This document shows positions 11,401 through 23,273 of a stretch of 64,000 nt of DNA, in pieces. The stretch's first letter is position 1; each line of letters opens with the position of its first letter. The translations under genes were made by a program, and so were the position numbers. Source of the stretch: Filosporella fistucella (Eukaryota; Ascomycota; Leotiomycetes; Helotiales); assembly GCA_030077755.1 (NCBI GenBank), contig JAQJZZ010000008.1:3224001-3288000 (forward strand), written 5' to 3'. The notes beneath the pieces were generated by a model that was not told where the DNA came from, did no database searches, and was given only the letters and a program-made list of their open reading frames with translations.

Positions 11401-14400
11401 CCATTCCAATGACCCAGCCAGAATACCAACGGCCGTTGTAGCCTCCGCAGCAAGATTATGGGCCTCGTTACCCTCTGCTCGATCGAAAATAAAATGTTCA
11501 ACGACGGGAATGAAGATATGAGCAACATTTTTGCCTCGCAGCTCCCCTCTCTCAGCCGCGGCCGAGATTTGCCCTAACGCACTGGATCGTCGTCCCACTC
11601 CAACAGCGAGAATGTTGTTGAAAAACGACTGCTCCAACTCGTCATCCCCAGCAAGAAGCACCTGCATATCGCTTACTTCCGGCCATTCAGGGAATGTTCT
11701 CACGAGGCAAGCTAAAACCTTCAGGTATTCTCTCCGAATGACTTCAGATGGCTCTCGAGCGCCAGTCACGAGAGCTGGCATAAGAATTGTAGAGAATATG
11801 TGCTCGAAAGCTGCTACCTCCGCTTCTTCGGCTGCCTCTGCTGCTGCTTCAATGAAATGACAGATACCGTCCGAGGAATGAGATGATAGGACTGCATAAT
11901 CTTCGTCGTGTCTGATGTAGAAGAGCATATTATAAAGGAGTGGTGTCCACTGGCGGGCAGTGAAGGGAACACTTCTCGGAGTATCGATTATGTTGAATGC
12001 TCTTCGTCGAACTAGGACCAGACAGTTAGCTCTATTTCGCCTTCGCAATATCACAAGATGAATCACTCACGATCATAGTCTGGCTCATCCAGACGGCCGG
12101 CAATAAATGAATTGAGGTTGACACACAGCTCCGCAACTTCGCAAATTACAGGGTCATTGTCTGCATATACCAATAATACTCGGGACAAAACTTCTCGTGA
12201 CGTTTGATCCTATATCACTTATTAGATGGTGACTTTTTTCTACAATGAATTTGACTGACCTTGAAGAAGCCGAACAAAGAAGTGATGGTGTTAAACACTC
12301 TGTCCTTCAATTCGGAGTCGTTGTGTAACTCATATAGCGGCACAAAATACTCCAAAACGAGTAAAAGCCCTCCCTTTGTCTTTGGCGAGACCCGACGAGA
12401 TGGTTGATCCAAAAGGAACACAGAAACATCGACGAGATTTCTTGCCTGTGCCGACGTGGTAACAAATGGTGCCAGCTCCGAAACTGTCTCTACACATGAT
12501 TCCAGGAGATCCTTGCTGAGATCTCCCTTGAGGATGCTTCCCATGTGGATCAAAAATTGGTCCATATTTGGTGCTAATAACTGTTCCTTGACCGGTACAC
12601 TGATTGAGCTCTCTTCATCTCTGGAAAGCTTCAGAATGTTCTTGACGATGTTCAAAGCAAATAATTTGACTTCATCCTTCGATTTCTGGGGAATCAGGCA
12701 CTCTGATACTTTCGGCAATATCTTGTCGTTGATACCAAGAAATAGGACCAATTTGGGCGAAATCGACCACGCCGAAAGAAGACGTAGAATCGCAGAGATC
12801 CCCTGAGCGGTTTCGATAGGTAAATTCTCAATCCTTGGGGTCACGATATCCTGGTTTATGACAGCCATATAAGGTTGCCATTCGAACTCTGGTGCATTGG
12901 TGAAGAGAAGAATAAGGCACTTCAGCCCAGTCTGGCGAACGACCTTGAGCAACGAAGTCTGGCTCACAGAGCTGTCTGGTTCATCCTCACTTTCCGGTTC
13001 GTCGTGCAATTGTCGGGAAGCATAAATGACACAGTATAGAACTGCATCTGCTAGCCTCTGCACGAAAGGTGTGACCTTGGTTGCAAGCTCTTTCAACATC
13101 CCCTCCATCATATGAATGAATCCCACTTGTTTTCTCACGGTCAATAATTGTGTATCGAAGACAACGTCTTGCACAGATCCGTTCTTCGCCAAGTTCAACT
13201 CTTTCAGCTCACCCAGCGCAATGTCCAAGAAGCCTCCCATTTCTTCATTACCAAGACTACGAAGAATGGTAAGGCGTCGAGCCTCCATACCCTGCCGTCC
13301 ACTCGCAGCGCCTTTTCTGGAAATTGATCGACCATACAGAATTCGAAGAAGGATAGGCATAACCCCGGTTCTATGTTCTGGTTGAATGAGAGTATCCCCT
13401 TGTAATAGGATCGCAATCTCTTCTTTGAATCTTGATTCGTCGAGAAGGTTAAACAGATTCTCCTCATATGGTTTGATGCTGGCATTCTTCCAAGTGAGGA
13501 TAGCCTTCAGAGCCGATTTCTGTATTTCGATGTCGCCATTTGCCAACAGACCCAAGAGAGCGGCGTGAACTTCATCCGATTTGTACAGAGATCTGGAGTT
13601 CGTGAACAATCCAAAAAGATCCAGCTGCGATTTCTGGTCCTTTCTGGTCCAATCGCTAATCACCACATCTTCATCCCCGGTAACCAACTCACTCTCGCCG
13701 GCTTGCTTGCTAGCCCAGGCCAGAAACATGGGCACCAGTTGTCGGGATCGTCGCTCGGCAATATTGGGTGTTGCAGAGAGCACTTTGAGTGCTTGAGCCC
13801 GAGCCGCTGAAGGTTGAGGAGACACCAAGTCTTGTGCGTCCGCGAACTTTCTCAACATAGTGTCTCGGGCCTGCAGAACACCGGACTCTGCTTCTTTGGC
13901 AAGCTGAACTAGCTTCATTAGGTTGGAGCATTCGAAGTCAGTCAGTCCATTGTTACTTGGCTGCTCTACTGTCCTGCTTGAGCCATCCCACGGGGCTGAT
14001 GGGGTTTCCAGCCAGTCGAAAGCTAGCTTAGCCACTGCTTCCTCGCCCTCTCTGGTTTCTGCTATTTGCTTCAAAGATGCGCATGCATCCTCCCAAACCT
14101 GTGCAAATTTGACCGTCAACATCCCGAAACAGAATGCTGGAATTGCAGCTTTCAACCACTTAGCCGGCGAGTCCTTGGAGTATAAAACAGCGAGCTTGCG
14201 GATATGCATGGATGCAGATCTAGCTGTCTGTAGATCAAGCGGCGTCTGCTCTACCATGATCATGATGGCAAGCGGCTCTGATTTTGATCCCTGTTCCGTA
14301 GTGTATATGTGATCTAAAAGACGCAACGACAGAAATCGTAACTCATGGGATCCGGTAGACAAGTTCGATACAAGGGAGTCGACAAGAAGATCGGCATCTG

Positions 14401-16427
14401 AGTCAGAGTCGGAATCTTTGGACGGAGACTCCGCTGATGACCGAGGTGGTACTTTCAAGCTCGTCTCGTACTCGTAAAACGCTTCAAGAAAGTTTGGTAA
14501 TCGAGTGTATCGTGGTGCTGCTGCACGAAGAAGCGGTTCCAAGGTACGGTCCACCTCACCGGCTCCTTTGCTCATCTTGGAGTAGGAGCTGAAACCTCGG
14601 CCTACGATGAAATTCGCCTCTTCAAGAGCTAGCGAGCTTGATGGTCGAAGTGCAAGCTTCAATTTTCGGGCAAGGATTTCGGCAATCCTTGCATTTGTTG
14701 AAGGGTGTACGAATGTGCTATCGAGCACCTCAAGAAGGGCATTGTACTTTGGGAGGCACCTGTCATGCCATGTTTTGGGACTTCGGTCATAGGGTGTCGA
14801 TTGCTCCGGGAATGGTGATACTTCTAGTCGTTCAAATTTGCTGACTATTTGATCCTGCCATGACTGTGGCAGTGAGAATCCATCTTTTCCATATTTACTT
14901 GGAAGGACACCGGATTCCACCATTCTTGGAAGCAAGACAGACAATGTATCTCCGTTATCTGCATCAGACCAATGGGCGACAATGAATCTGTACTATAGTT
15001 AGTAGCTTGAAAGTGGTCGATATGTGGGAATCAAACCTCCGGAAATATGGCAATGCGATACTTTGAAATCGTCCCGAGTCAGCCTCAGAAAGAAAAGAGC
15101 AGAATGTTAGGAATGAGCTCGCGAATGGATCCTTGGTCAAAGCATCCATAAATGGTGATACAAATGTGATCAAAGAGTCCATCGGAGCGTATTGTAGGAC
15201 GATAGATACCGCAAGGATAGAAGAGTCCCATAGACCAAAATCTCCATTATCCTTCATTATGGCCTCGGAATTTTTTGAAATAGTTCGCAAGATGCTGGAC
15301 ATCGTTTGTAACAATGGATTCCAATTCCTCAATCTTGTTCCTTTGCGAACTCCAGCCGCAACTCCGATGGTTCGTGCTGAAAGAAGTAGTCGTCGCAGGT
15401 CGAAGTCGCTTTTCGACGCCGCAAAAGATTCAACAGACATGTTCGCTTGCTCCACAACAACCTCCAGTACGTCCTTGAATGTATCCGAGCTTGAGTGATG
15501 TACCATGCTAGTCAACACGCCACAAATTACGTCCATCCATGGCGATAATCTGGAATCCATATCTCTATCGTCTAATGCCAAAATAAGGGATCTGAAAATC
15601 GCAGGTCCAGAGGTATGTATGCTGAGTCCGTTGCCCTTCATAGCCTCGGCAAACAATGTCATCTGCCCATTATAATACAGCCCAAACTCTTTCGTATCCC
15701 AGATACTCAGAAGATCTTGCTTCGCATGATTAACAATTAGTGGGAGAGCTTTCTCTCTGTGAGCAGGTGCACCAGCTTTCTTCACAAGGAAGCTCATAGA
15801 TTCTGCCGCAAAACGCGCAATATGGGGTCTTTGTCGGTGTTTTCCAAGAAGAGGGGCCATCAAATCGTAAGTCGGCCGGAGGTCTGGAACTAAAAGTTTA
15901 GAAAGATATTTGAAGAGAAATGCTAGGCTTGTGAAGCTCCATTCAATTACTTCAACGTCCTGAGGTGTTCCAGCGATAGCTGTGACCATTTCCAGTGCTT
16001 TTGGGTAATGTTTTTCGAATCTTGCACCCAAGTCGTGTGCGAAATCTGTCATTAACTCCAGTAAAGGTTCCAACGATATTCTTTCCCTCTTCTCGATATA
16101 TTGTACAAATAATGCGAAAATTTCATCCTCGAAGTGGATAATTTGTGGAAGACTATCGCACATCGGCGATACATCGCGGGCAAAGAGGGCAAATCCATCT
16201 GACATATTCAGATCCCTCCATTTTTCTATGCCTGCATTCAGGTATGAGGTAGTTGTAGAAATTTCTTCGGCGTCGATATCATGACGGCGAACTCGGCGTA
16301 TTGGGTCCAGAGAATTTAATTTTGATATTTTTGTAGTGAACGACTCCCATCGGTGATTCTTCTGATGCTGTGTTCCTCCTTTTCCCTTGCGGGTTTTGAC
16401 AATCCTACCCGAATTGTTGACTGGCAT
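8407..16427 (-). CDS. UTP20: U3 snoRNP/SSU processome component UTP20
   Basis: Four exons: 16427-15037, 14987-12260, 12209-12071 and 12011-8407, totalling 2620 aa. Introns are 49, 50 and 59 nt (14988-15036, 12210-12259, 12012-12070) and all phases close exactly. The length fits the family (yeast about 2.5k, human about 2.8k residues). The N-terminus and following helical repeats match the DRIM/UTP20 family, for example HRWESFTTKISKLNSLDPIR and the HEAT-like repeats throughout; the C-terminus is a long basic coiled-coil tail with KRKKVVRKKERRKERGRE, typical of a nucleolar protein. UTP20 belongs to the small-subunit processome and is needed for 18S rRNA maturation. The gene is divergent from the CWF19-like gene with only 241 bp between start codons. 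Confidence 0.95.
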
Positions 16428-16668
16428 GGTGGGCTGGTTTGTCGGTGTTGCGACTCATTAATTGAAAATTATGAAGCTTTGCGATTGCGAACTCGAAGGC
16501 ACAAAATTTCTGGCGGGCAGGGCGGTGAGAGCGGCAGATTCACTATATTTGGTTTAGCGCGGCGCTAAGATAGCTTATCGATGGAGCTCTGAAAAGCTCG
16601 CTGTCGCAACCTCAAAAACGACAACAATTCAAACTTTGCAACTTTTACTCCTTGCTTCCCATTTCACC
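16428..16668. promoter_or_regulatory. bidirectional promoter between UTP20 and CWF19-like gene
   Basis: This 241-bp interval separates two divergent start codons. It contains ATTTGGTTTAGCGC at 16547-16560, the same 14-mer as in the CUL3/ZIM17 promoter, lying about 110-120 bp from each start codon. The motif is followed by GGCGCTAAG, giving a partly palindromic AGCGC..GCGCT arrangement. Confidence 0.5.
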
Positions 16669-18439
16669 ATGGCCTCTAAGATGTACGTAGCACCCCTGTC
16701 TTGTATTATTATCTAAACCGCTCTCCTGATATGTAAGAATACCTCAATTGACTGACTATTGGTGAACAGAATCGTCCTAGGGGACGTCAATGGTCAACTG
16801 CAGGCAGCATTCACAAAAGTCGGCACATTGCACAGCAAGAATGGCTTTTCTCTGGCACTAATCACTGGCAATCTTTTTGCTGAGGACGATGAATCTGTAT
16901 CAAAACTCCTCTCAGGAGAGATTTCTGTCCCTCTGCCAACCTACTTCACGGTCGCGACAACAGCACTGCCACAACGAATCATTGACAAAATCGAGAAGGA
17001 TGAAGAAGTACGGTTTCAACTAACTCTACTCTCTGATGGGGCATCTGCTAATTCTTATCCAGATCTGTCCGAACCTTCATTACTTGGGAAAGCGAAGTAC
17101 AACCAAAACATCGGAGGGTATCAAGATTGTAGCGCTCGGGGGCCAATTGGATGAGACCATCGTCGGTGGACTTTCCAGAGAACAATATTTGCCATACCAC
17201 ACAGTCGGCGACGCGAAATCCCTTCATGGTGCGAACTCTGCGGACATACTCCTGACTTCAATGTGGCCGGCGTCCATCCGGCTTGGATCGAAAGTTGAAA
17301 TTCCGGAAGGCGCGACATCTCCTCCGGGATACGAGCATATTTCTGACCTGTGCCTTGCGCTCAAACCTCGCTATCATTTCTCGGCTACTTCAGGTTTTTT
17401 CTTTGAACGAGAGCCTATATACTACAACCCTACCAACGATGCCCCGGGTGTAAAACCTATTACCAGATTTATTTCTGTTGCGGCTTTCGGCAATAAGATC
17501 AAACAAAAGCCATTGTATGCCTTCACTCTCCCTGCAGTAGTCGATCCTAGTGCAGAGGTTCCCCAAGGGGCAACATCAACCCCTTTCCTCACACGACCAA
17601 AAAAGAGACCTGCGCTTGAACCAGAACCATTCTCGCGCTACTCCAGCTATGAGAATGGTGGCCATCGATACAAACGTGGAAAAGGACATGGAGGGCAACG
17701 ACAACTGCCTCCAGGCCCCGGAGAGTGCTTTTTCTGTCTTTCAAATCCCAATCTTGCTACCCATCTGATTTCATCCATTGGTGATGACGCGTATCTTACC
17801 ATAGCAAAAGGGCCACTTACCACTGCTACAACATATGCAGAGGTCGGCATTAACTTTCCAGCGCACGCTCTCATCATACCTTTGACACACTCCCCAACAC
17901 TGGCAATGATTCCGCCAGAAGATAATGCCCAGGAGAAGACGCTTACCGAGATGACCAAATTCAAGGATGGATTGCAAAAAATGATTGCGTCTCAAAGTGC
18001 CAACAAGCTTGGAGCTGTTACTTACGAAATTAGTAATGCCAGGGGCATCCATACACACTGGCAATTTATTCCAATGCCCGAAGAAACAATTCGCAAAGGC
18101 TTGGTGGAAGCTGCATTTCGCGTTGAGGCCGAGAACTTGAAATACCCTTCATTTGAGGTTCGCGACCCAGGAATTGGTAAAGAGGACGGCGATTTTTTCC
18201 GGGCTTGGATCTGGACCCCTCCAAGTGACAATGAGCCTGAAGGAAAGACAAAATGTCTGACAATGCCATTTGACGATAGTCTTCGGTTCTCATTACAATT
18301 TGGCCGCACTGTCCTGGCAAAGCTACTAGGATTGGAGAAACGCGTTCAATGGAGAGATTGTGCGCAATCGGAGGATGAAGAAAAGAAAGATAGTGAAGCT
18401 TTCAAGGTGGCGTTCAAGGACTTTGATTTTACTCTTTAG
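16669..18439 (+). CDS. CWF19/Drn1-like (CwfJ-family) spliceosomal protein
   Basis: Three exons: 16669-16682, 16770-17007 and 17063-18439, giving 542 aa. Exon 1 is only 14 nt (MASK plus two bases). The second junction restores LHYLGKRST after EE. The N-terminal third is the CwfJ N-domain, beginning IIVLGDVNGQL like a calcineurin-type fold and ending in KIVALGGQLDE. The C-terminal part holds CwfJ_C_1, a HIT-like fold starting GECFFCLSNP at about residue 303 and containing RGIHTHWQFIP (HxHxQ), then CwfJ_C_2 with VQWRDC near the end. Family knowledge: Drn1/Cwf19 proteins act with the lariat debranching enzyme during spliceosome disassembly and intron turnover. The Cys and His residues of the HIT-like region are present, so the protein looks intact. 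A glycine/arginine-rich linker (RYKRGKGHGGQRQ) precedes the HIT-like domain. Confidence 0.93.
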
Positions 18440-19716
18440 CGGTTGGATACCCAAAAAATACATGTGGTGGGAGGGACATGCATATTCGGCGTTTTCGGGA
18501 AGGGGGTGTACAATACTAAGGCACGGTACATTCCCGCGTCGGACGGGGTGCAATAATCTTTGCATTACTTATAGGCGCATATAATTTCTCTGGGCACCAG
18601 CAGAGATGAGATCGAAAGCCCGCAAATAAGTTATTTCATGAAGCTAGTAATTCATATTATGATTTTACTCACTTTGTTTTCTGTCACCATTTGCCCACCC
18701 GCCGCCTTCATACCACCAAAAACACCGTCTTCTATGTGTGGGTGCTTCCAGCGGGACCTAATTTGAGGTACCAAGCACCATACTATAGCGTTCACTTACC
18801 TCAACTATACAACCTTGCGTCATAGTCAATGGGAGATCTTCCACATCTCTGAGATACTAACTGAACACTGGCACCTCGTACATAGTGTCCTTCTAGAGCC
18901 TCCAGTAAAAGTCTAGTGTAAGATCATGTGACATCATCCCCTATTCTAAGCGAGACCCGATCTCCAACAGCTCCACCACTGGAAATGCACCCCGGCACCC
19001 TCAGCTTCATCACCACACCTCAGGTTGTGTTGAAACGTCGCAATTATAGGCACGCTGATTAGATTTTTGCTCCCTGTTCAGACTCACTGCATCTAGTAAA
19101 TCTATGTTTGGTAAAATCTCGCATTAAATCACAAATCTAGAGCCATGCGTGCAAAAGGTATCAAAAATCAGGCTAGTAAAATCCATGCAAAAGAAAGCAA
19201 CGCACACCAAGTACAAAGTCATACTGCCAAATCAATGCTTGAAACTGCCATGCAAAACCGTTTTCAAAATCCAGGCCGAGTTCCGGCGGCTGGTTTGTGT
19301 AAGTTGCTCCTGCCCAGAATGTGAGAACTACCTACCACCTTCGAGGCTGGACTGGAATCATGTAGGTAGAATCAAGCCCTTCAATTGTTCGAGCAACATT
19401 GCAGAGCGACCGATAGAACTCATTCTCGCAAAGATAAGATGTCGCCAACCAAGACTCCGTTTTGAGGAATGCTTTATTCTGTTCGACAATTTAGAGCCAC
19501 TATGGCCGCACTGGTGGATCATCAGTAAGCAAGAAACAGGAATAGCATGCCAGTGAAGATTGATGTGTTCAATGATATTCTGATTGTGTGCATACTCAAA
19601 TACACTTTCACCAGCCTAGTACAAACGTTGACTACCATCATAATTCTTTGTGCGAGACAGACCTAAACTGGCTGCAAGCTACCACGTCCCCGAGACCATA
19701 TACCTAGTGACCAATC
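18440..19716. other. 1.3-kb intergenic region, no supportable gene
   Basis: The region lies between two converging genes. The longest plus-strand frame (19149-19556, 135 codons) starts at GTG, has no domain and an unconvincing composition, so I do not call it. I see no transposon features. Confidence 0.5.
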
Positions 19717-20727
19717 TCAAATCAACCCAAGCATCCATTTAACCTCTTTCTCGACCCTCAGCAGCTTTTCCTCCTCGCAGTCATTGTCCCTTCTCAGCAG
19801 CTCTCGAATCCACCACTCGAATTTACCCCTCGGGCCCTCACTCTCATCTTTCTCTAGATCCTCTTCCAAGCACTGGCGCCGGATCTGTCGTGCAAATTTG
19901 CCCATCTTTAGTCCCCAGATTACTCTCAATTGGGAAAACGCAATGTATTCCCACACTATATAGTAGAGACAACACAATAGCACCGGCACTATGATACAAA
20001 ATTGCCATTCATGAATGAATAGAGAATTCATGACCAATATCAATGTAAAAAGACTGAGCTGTCGAGACAAGAAATCAAACCAGAACTCTAGGGCTGAGAA
20101 ATTAGAAAGATATGCTCGGTATGGGCATAACAGGTATAATGCAAATTCGAATCGGTAATCACAAACCAACGCAGCAAATTCGTCATCTACGCGTCTTAAT
20201 TCTGTATCGATGTCTTTATTGCTGCATTTTTCGGTCGTTTCGGTCTCTTTTCTCGCTTCGGTCTCTTCGATCTTTTTGGTCCATTCGATCTTTTCGCTCC
20301 TTTCGCTCTCTTCGCTCGGTTTGGTTTCCTCACGCTGTGGCAAGTCCTGACTGGGAATATCCGACTTCTCCCAGATATTCGAAGCTATGATAATAATGCA
20401 GTTTTCGATCTCCTTTTGAATTACATCAAGTTGCTCCCATCTTGTTAATGATGCATCAAGTTCCTCGACTCCAAATTCGCCTTTGAAACTTTTGACCAAG
20501 AACATGAACAGATAATGCAGTACAAGAAGACTGACCAATATCCAAGTATGATGATTAATTGTCCAGCGGAAATCGGGCATGTAAAACCAGATGCAGAATA
20601 TACAGATTGCCAGAGGGCATATTCGAAATATGGGCCAATACAGCCATGGAGGCAAGCGTTTTGCACAGTGGAAAATGCGCCTACGAAGAATGCCAACTCG
20701 AAGCATGGTGGTAATGCTGTTAAACAT
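19717..20727 (-). CDS. orphan membrane protein with about four transmembrane helices
   Basis: A single-exon frame of 336 aa from the first ATG (20727); I do not recognise a family. Four hydrophobic segments are visible: around ICPLAICIFCIWFYM, TWILVSLLVLHYLFMFLV, LSLFTLILVMNSLFI and FCIIVPVLLCCLYYIVW. Between the second and third is a soluble loop with a degenerate run of E/K/S/T (for example ERSEKIEWTKKIEETEARK), produced by a degenerate short tandem repeat in the DNA at about 20210-20330. The C-terminus is highly charged (CLEEDLEKDESEGPRGKF). This layout suggests two hairpins with a cytosolic charged loop, but no function can be inferred. It stands in a gene-poor accessory stretch, and lineage-specific origin is likely. 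Confidence 0.6.
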   Translation of the reverse strand: MFNSITTMLRVGILRRRIFHCAKRLPPWLYWPIFRICPLAICIFCIWFYMPDFRWTINHHTWILVSLLVLHYLFMFLVKSFKGEFGVEELDASLTRWEQLDVIQKEIENCIIIIASNIWEKSDIPSQDLPQREETKPSEESERSEKIEWTKKIEETEARKETETTEKCSNKDIDTELRRVDDEFAALVCDYRFEFALYLLCPYRAYLSNFSALEFWFDFLSRQLSLFTLILVMNSLFIHEWQFCIIVPVLLCCLYYIVWEYIAFSQLRVIWGLKMGKFARQIRRQCLEEDLEKDESEGPRGKFEWWIRELLRRDNDCEEEKLLRVEKEVKWMLGLI

Positions 20728-21297
20728 GGTGGTGAGATATAACAATATGTTGGAGATGTGTGGAAGTAAAGAAGTTGAATATTCAAATGAGAAAAAACGA
20801 ATGGGGTTTTAAATTCTCGCGACCGAGAAAAATAACCCTAGTTTGGTGTCTAGAAAGTAAAGCAGAAATGACATATCCAGGTGAGTCAAGTGCTGATGTC
20901 GTCAAAGACTATTGTAGTTTGACGCCCTAACAACAATATGGATAATAGCCCACAAATTCAACTTTCTAGTGGCAATTTTAGAGCACGCGACTGCCCCAAC
21001 ATGATAATGCAATAAAGTTCGGAAATATTGTTACTACAAGAAAGAAGATGTTGACTATACCGAACATCTTGATCGAATATTTTCTAGAATTAAGATTACT
21101 CGTGTTTTTTTCATGCTTTTTTCCTTCTATGCTTAGACCAATAGCCTTATACAGAGAACATATATTTTACAGCTTGTTTGCAAGATAGTGAACTTATCCT
21201 AAAATAGCCTACGGCACATCAAATATAACTAAGCAAACCGAATATTAACACAGAAGAAAATCAAACCTGAGAATGTCTATTCCATCATTCTTCCCCT

Positions 21298-21321
21298 CCA
21301 CTTTTCCACTTTTCCACTTTT
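21298..21321. repeat. three tandem CCACTTTT octamers
   Basis: Three perfect consecutive copies of CCACTTTT, with a fourth degenerate unit following. Short and probably neutral. Confidence 0.8.
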
Positions 21322-22361
21322 CAACTATTCACCAATCATCTTGCTGTTTAAAACCTCTCGTCTTGCTGTTATCTGTGATGATGTACTGATTTTCTAGAGT
21401 AAACCATTAAGACTGCTCGCTTGGATGAGCTGGGTGAGAGGAGAGGTCAAGTCTGGGAACCTAGTTTAACTAATACTTAGTTAAGAGTAATAGATATATG
21501 TCGGGAGGGGAAATTAGCTATAGAATAAATCTGTAGAATAATGAATTGATGACGAAGCTTGAATGCTTTAAAACTTTACAACAGTGAACACTGACAACGG
21601 AATATTCTACCCCAGCTCTAAGACTTTGAACGCTTCCTACACACTTCCTGCCATAGATACGACAAGTCGAAAACCATGGAAAAATGAACATGTAATGTCC
21701 AAAGCATTAACTTACAGGGAGACCATAGGTTTTTACAACATTAATTTGACCGTCCTAAGCCTGCGCAACTGTGAGGAGATTTGTATACTTTGCAACTGTG
21801 GTAATCTTACAATAGTTGCGGTAGGGTCGTAATAAAGTATAACGGTGGTACTATCATTGTGCTACTGTTGCGCCACTGTTGAAGGGTGGTTGTAAGGTTA
21901 GCCACAGTTGCATTTTCATATACGTCTCGTCACGATCGCAAAAATCTAGTGTTCCCTAGAAGGTACTTTCTTTTGATCCCCGCATTCAAGTACAGGAATC
22001 GAACTGGGATTTTATACCAAAAAAACAAATTCAAATCTAGATGCTACAGGATATAAAATACAATAAATACCGAATGTCCAGCCGAATCATTGAGTGGAGT
22101 GAATACACGACACCATTCAGTTATATTCTCCACCAAACTCATCTCCGTTCATGCTTTCGTCGTAATGAAATAGGAACGACCACCAATGCTACATACCCCT
22201 CCCAAACCTAACGTGCTTTTGGAAAAGTTCTCGAGCAGAATCGAAAGAAAACAGGAACAAGCCATCAATTATCACCCCTCAATCCCCACTCCTTCCACCC
22301 CTGATCTTATCTCCGCTCATGGAATATGCATAAAAACAAAGGAAAAGAGCCATCAAGTCAT

Positions 22362-22376
22362 CCCCCCCCCCCCCCC
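22362..22376. repeat. homopolymer of 15 C
   Basis: A run of 15 C on the plus strand just downstream of the small orphan gene at 22397. Its length is likely to be unstable or error-prone in sequencing. Confidence 0.85.
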
Positions 22377-22396
22377 TCATCCCTGGTAATCTTAAA

Positions 22397-23179
22397 TCAT
22401 GGAATATGCGGATACCCAACTCTAGCTGGCCCTCCTAAAAGACGCTCCCTCTCCCTCTCCCTCCTAGGATCAACAAACCTCCCCTCATCCTGCATATTAA
22501 GCCCCAGAAACTCAAATAAAATCGTCAGTTTTGTGTTCCTGTCTGTAGCAATTCCGAGACCGCCAGGCATACCGTTGAAGATATTGTTGGAATAGCGGTT
22601 GCCGAAAATATCTCGAAAATCGCGGCCGGCGTAGATGAGGCCATAGTCTTGGATGATACGTTCGAGTGTTTGGACTAGGTATGGTCAGCAGGGTGATTTG
22701 ACAGAAAGCCGACAAAGAAAAGAGAACGTACGATCGAGATTGAAGAACCAGTTTACGTTTCGTGGGCGATCGAAATCTCGAGGGTAGCGGCCGGCGTCAG
22801 CACCATTGGAAGATACTTTTGGATGTACTTCTGCGTATTCCATAGAGGGTGTGACCATGCTATTTGCAACTTGGACGATTAGGTTGTGTCTATTGCAGGA
22901 TTAGTGTCACTCTCACCAATATCAGGCACATTGTGGTGTGTGTACAGTAACAGAGGGAATATACCTTCGTATCATATCATCACACAAAAGCTCCTCCATT
23001 CTCCTATCACTCTGTGTATTGGAAAGACCCCGCAACCCACTGAACCGAATATCATCGTTTCGCGACAGGTAGTCTGTACCAATGAGCTTGGCGACTAGAC
23101 CATATATGATATCTTCTTCTTCTTGAGACCGCATGATAGGATCGTATCGGCGACGAGGGTTGAACCCCACTGGATTCAT
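22397..23179 (-). CDS. orphan protein, three exons (possibly the 3' part of the upstream gene)
   Basis: Exons 23179-22965, 22889-22732 and 22674-22397 join cleanly (introns of 75 and 57 nt, donors GTATAT and GTACGT) to give 216 aa ending VGYPHIP. I recognise no family. Splicing converts three unrelated-looking short frames into one continuous protein, which is the main evidence that it is real. Conserved-looking segments include EDIIYGLVAKLIGTDYL and YAGRDFRDIFGNRYSNNIF; near the end is an RERERERL run. Only 94 bp separate its ATG from the stop of the proline-rich gene on the same strand. A 5' junction from GTACCG in that gene (near 23320) to the AG at about 23172 would keep phase and fuse the two into one gene, so this may be the C-terminal half of a larger protein. 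The donor is weak, so I list them apart. Confidence 0.55.
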
Positions 23180-23273
23180 GGCCAATGAAATAAAGAGGTG
23201 ATATATGAAGTGTGAAGTAACAGAGGTCTTTGCAATGAGCAGAGTGCTTGTCGATGCGAAAATGCAAGTGGTC

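Larger units (their letters stand above)
20728..22396. other. 1.7-kb AT-rich intergenic region with small repeats
   Basis: No credible coding frame is present; the short plus-strand frames at 21584 and 22186 lack any domain. The stretch is AT-rich and holds a tiny perfect repeat (21298-21321) and a 15-base C tract (22362-22376). Base composition is unlike the flanking genes and could mark decayed mobile DNA, but I find no terminal repeats or coding remnant to prove it. Confidence 0.5.

Noticed and set aside
19149..19556. 135-codon plus-strand frame.
   Set aside because: No ATG at its start, no domain, and it sits between converging genes.
21985..22030. B-box-like AGTTCGATTCC on the minus strand.
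   Set aside because: No A box or cloverleaf can be drawn upstream; probably chance or a highly decayed tRNA-derived repeat.
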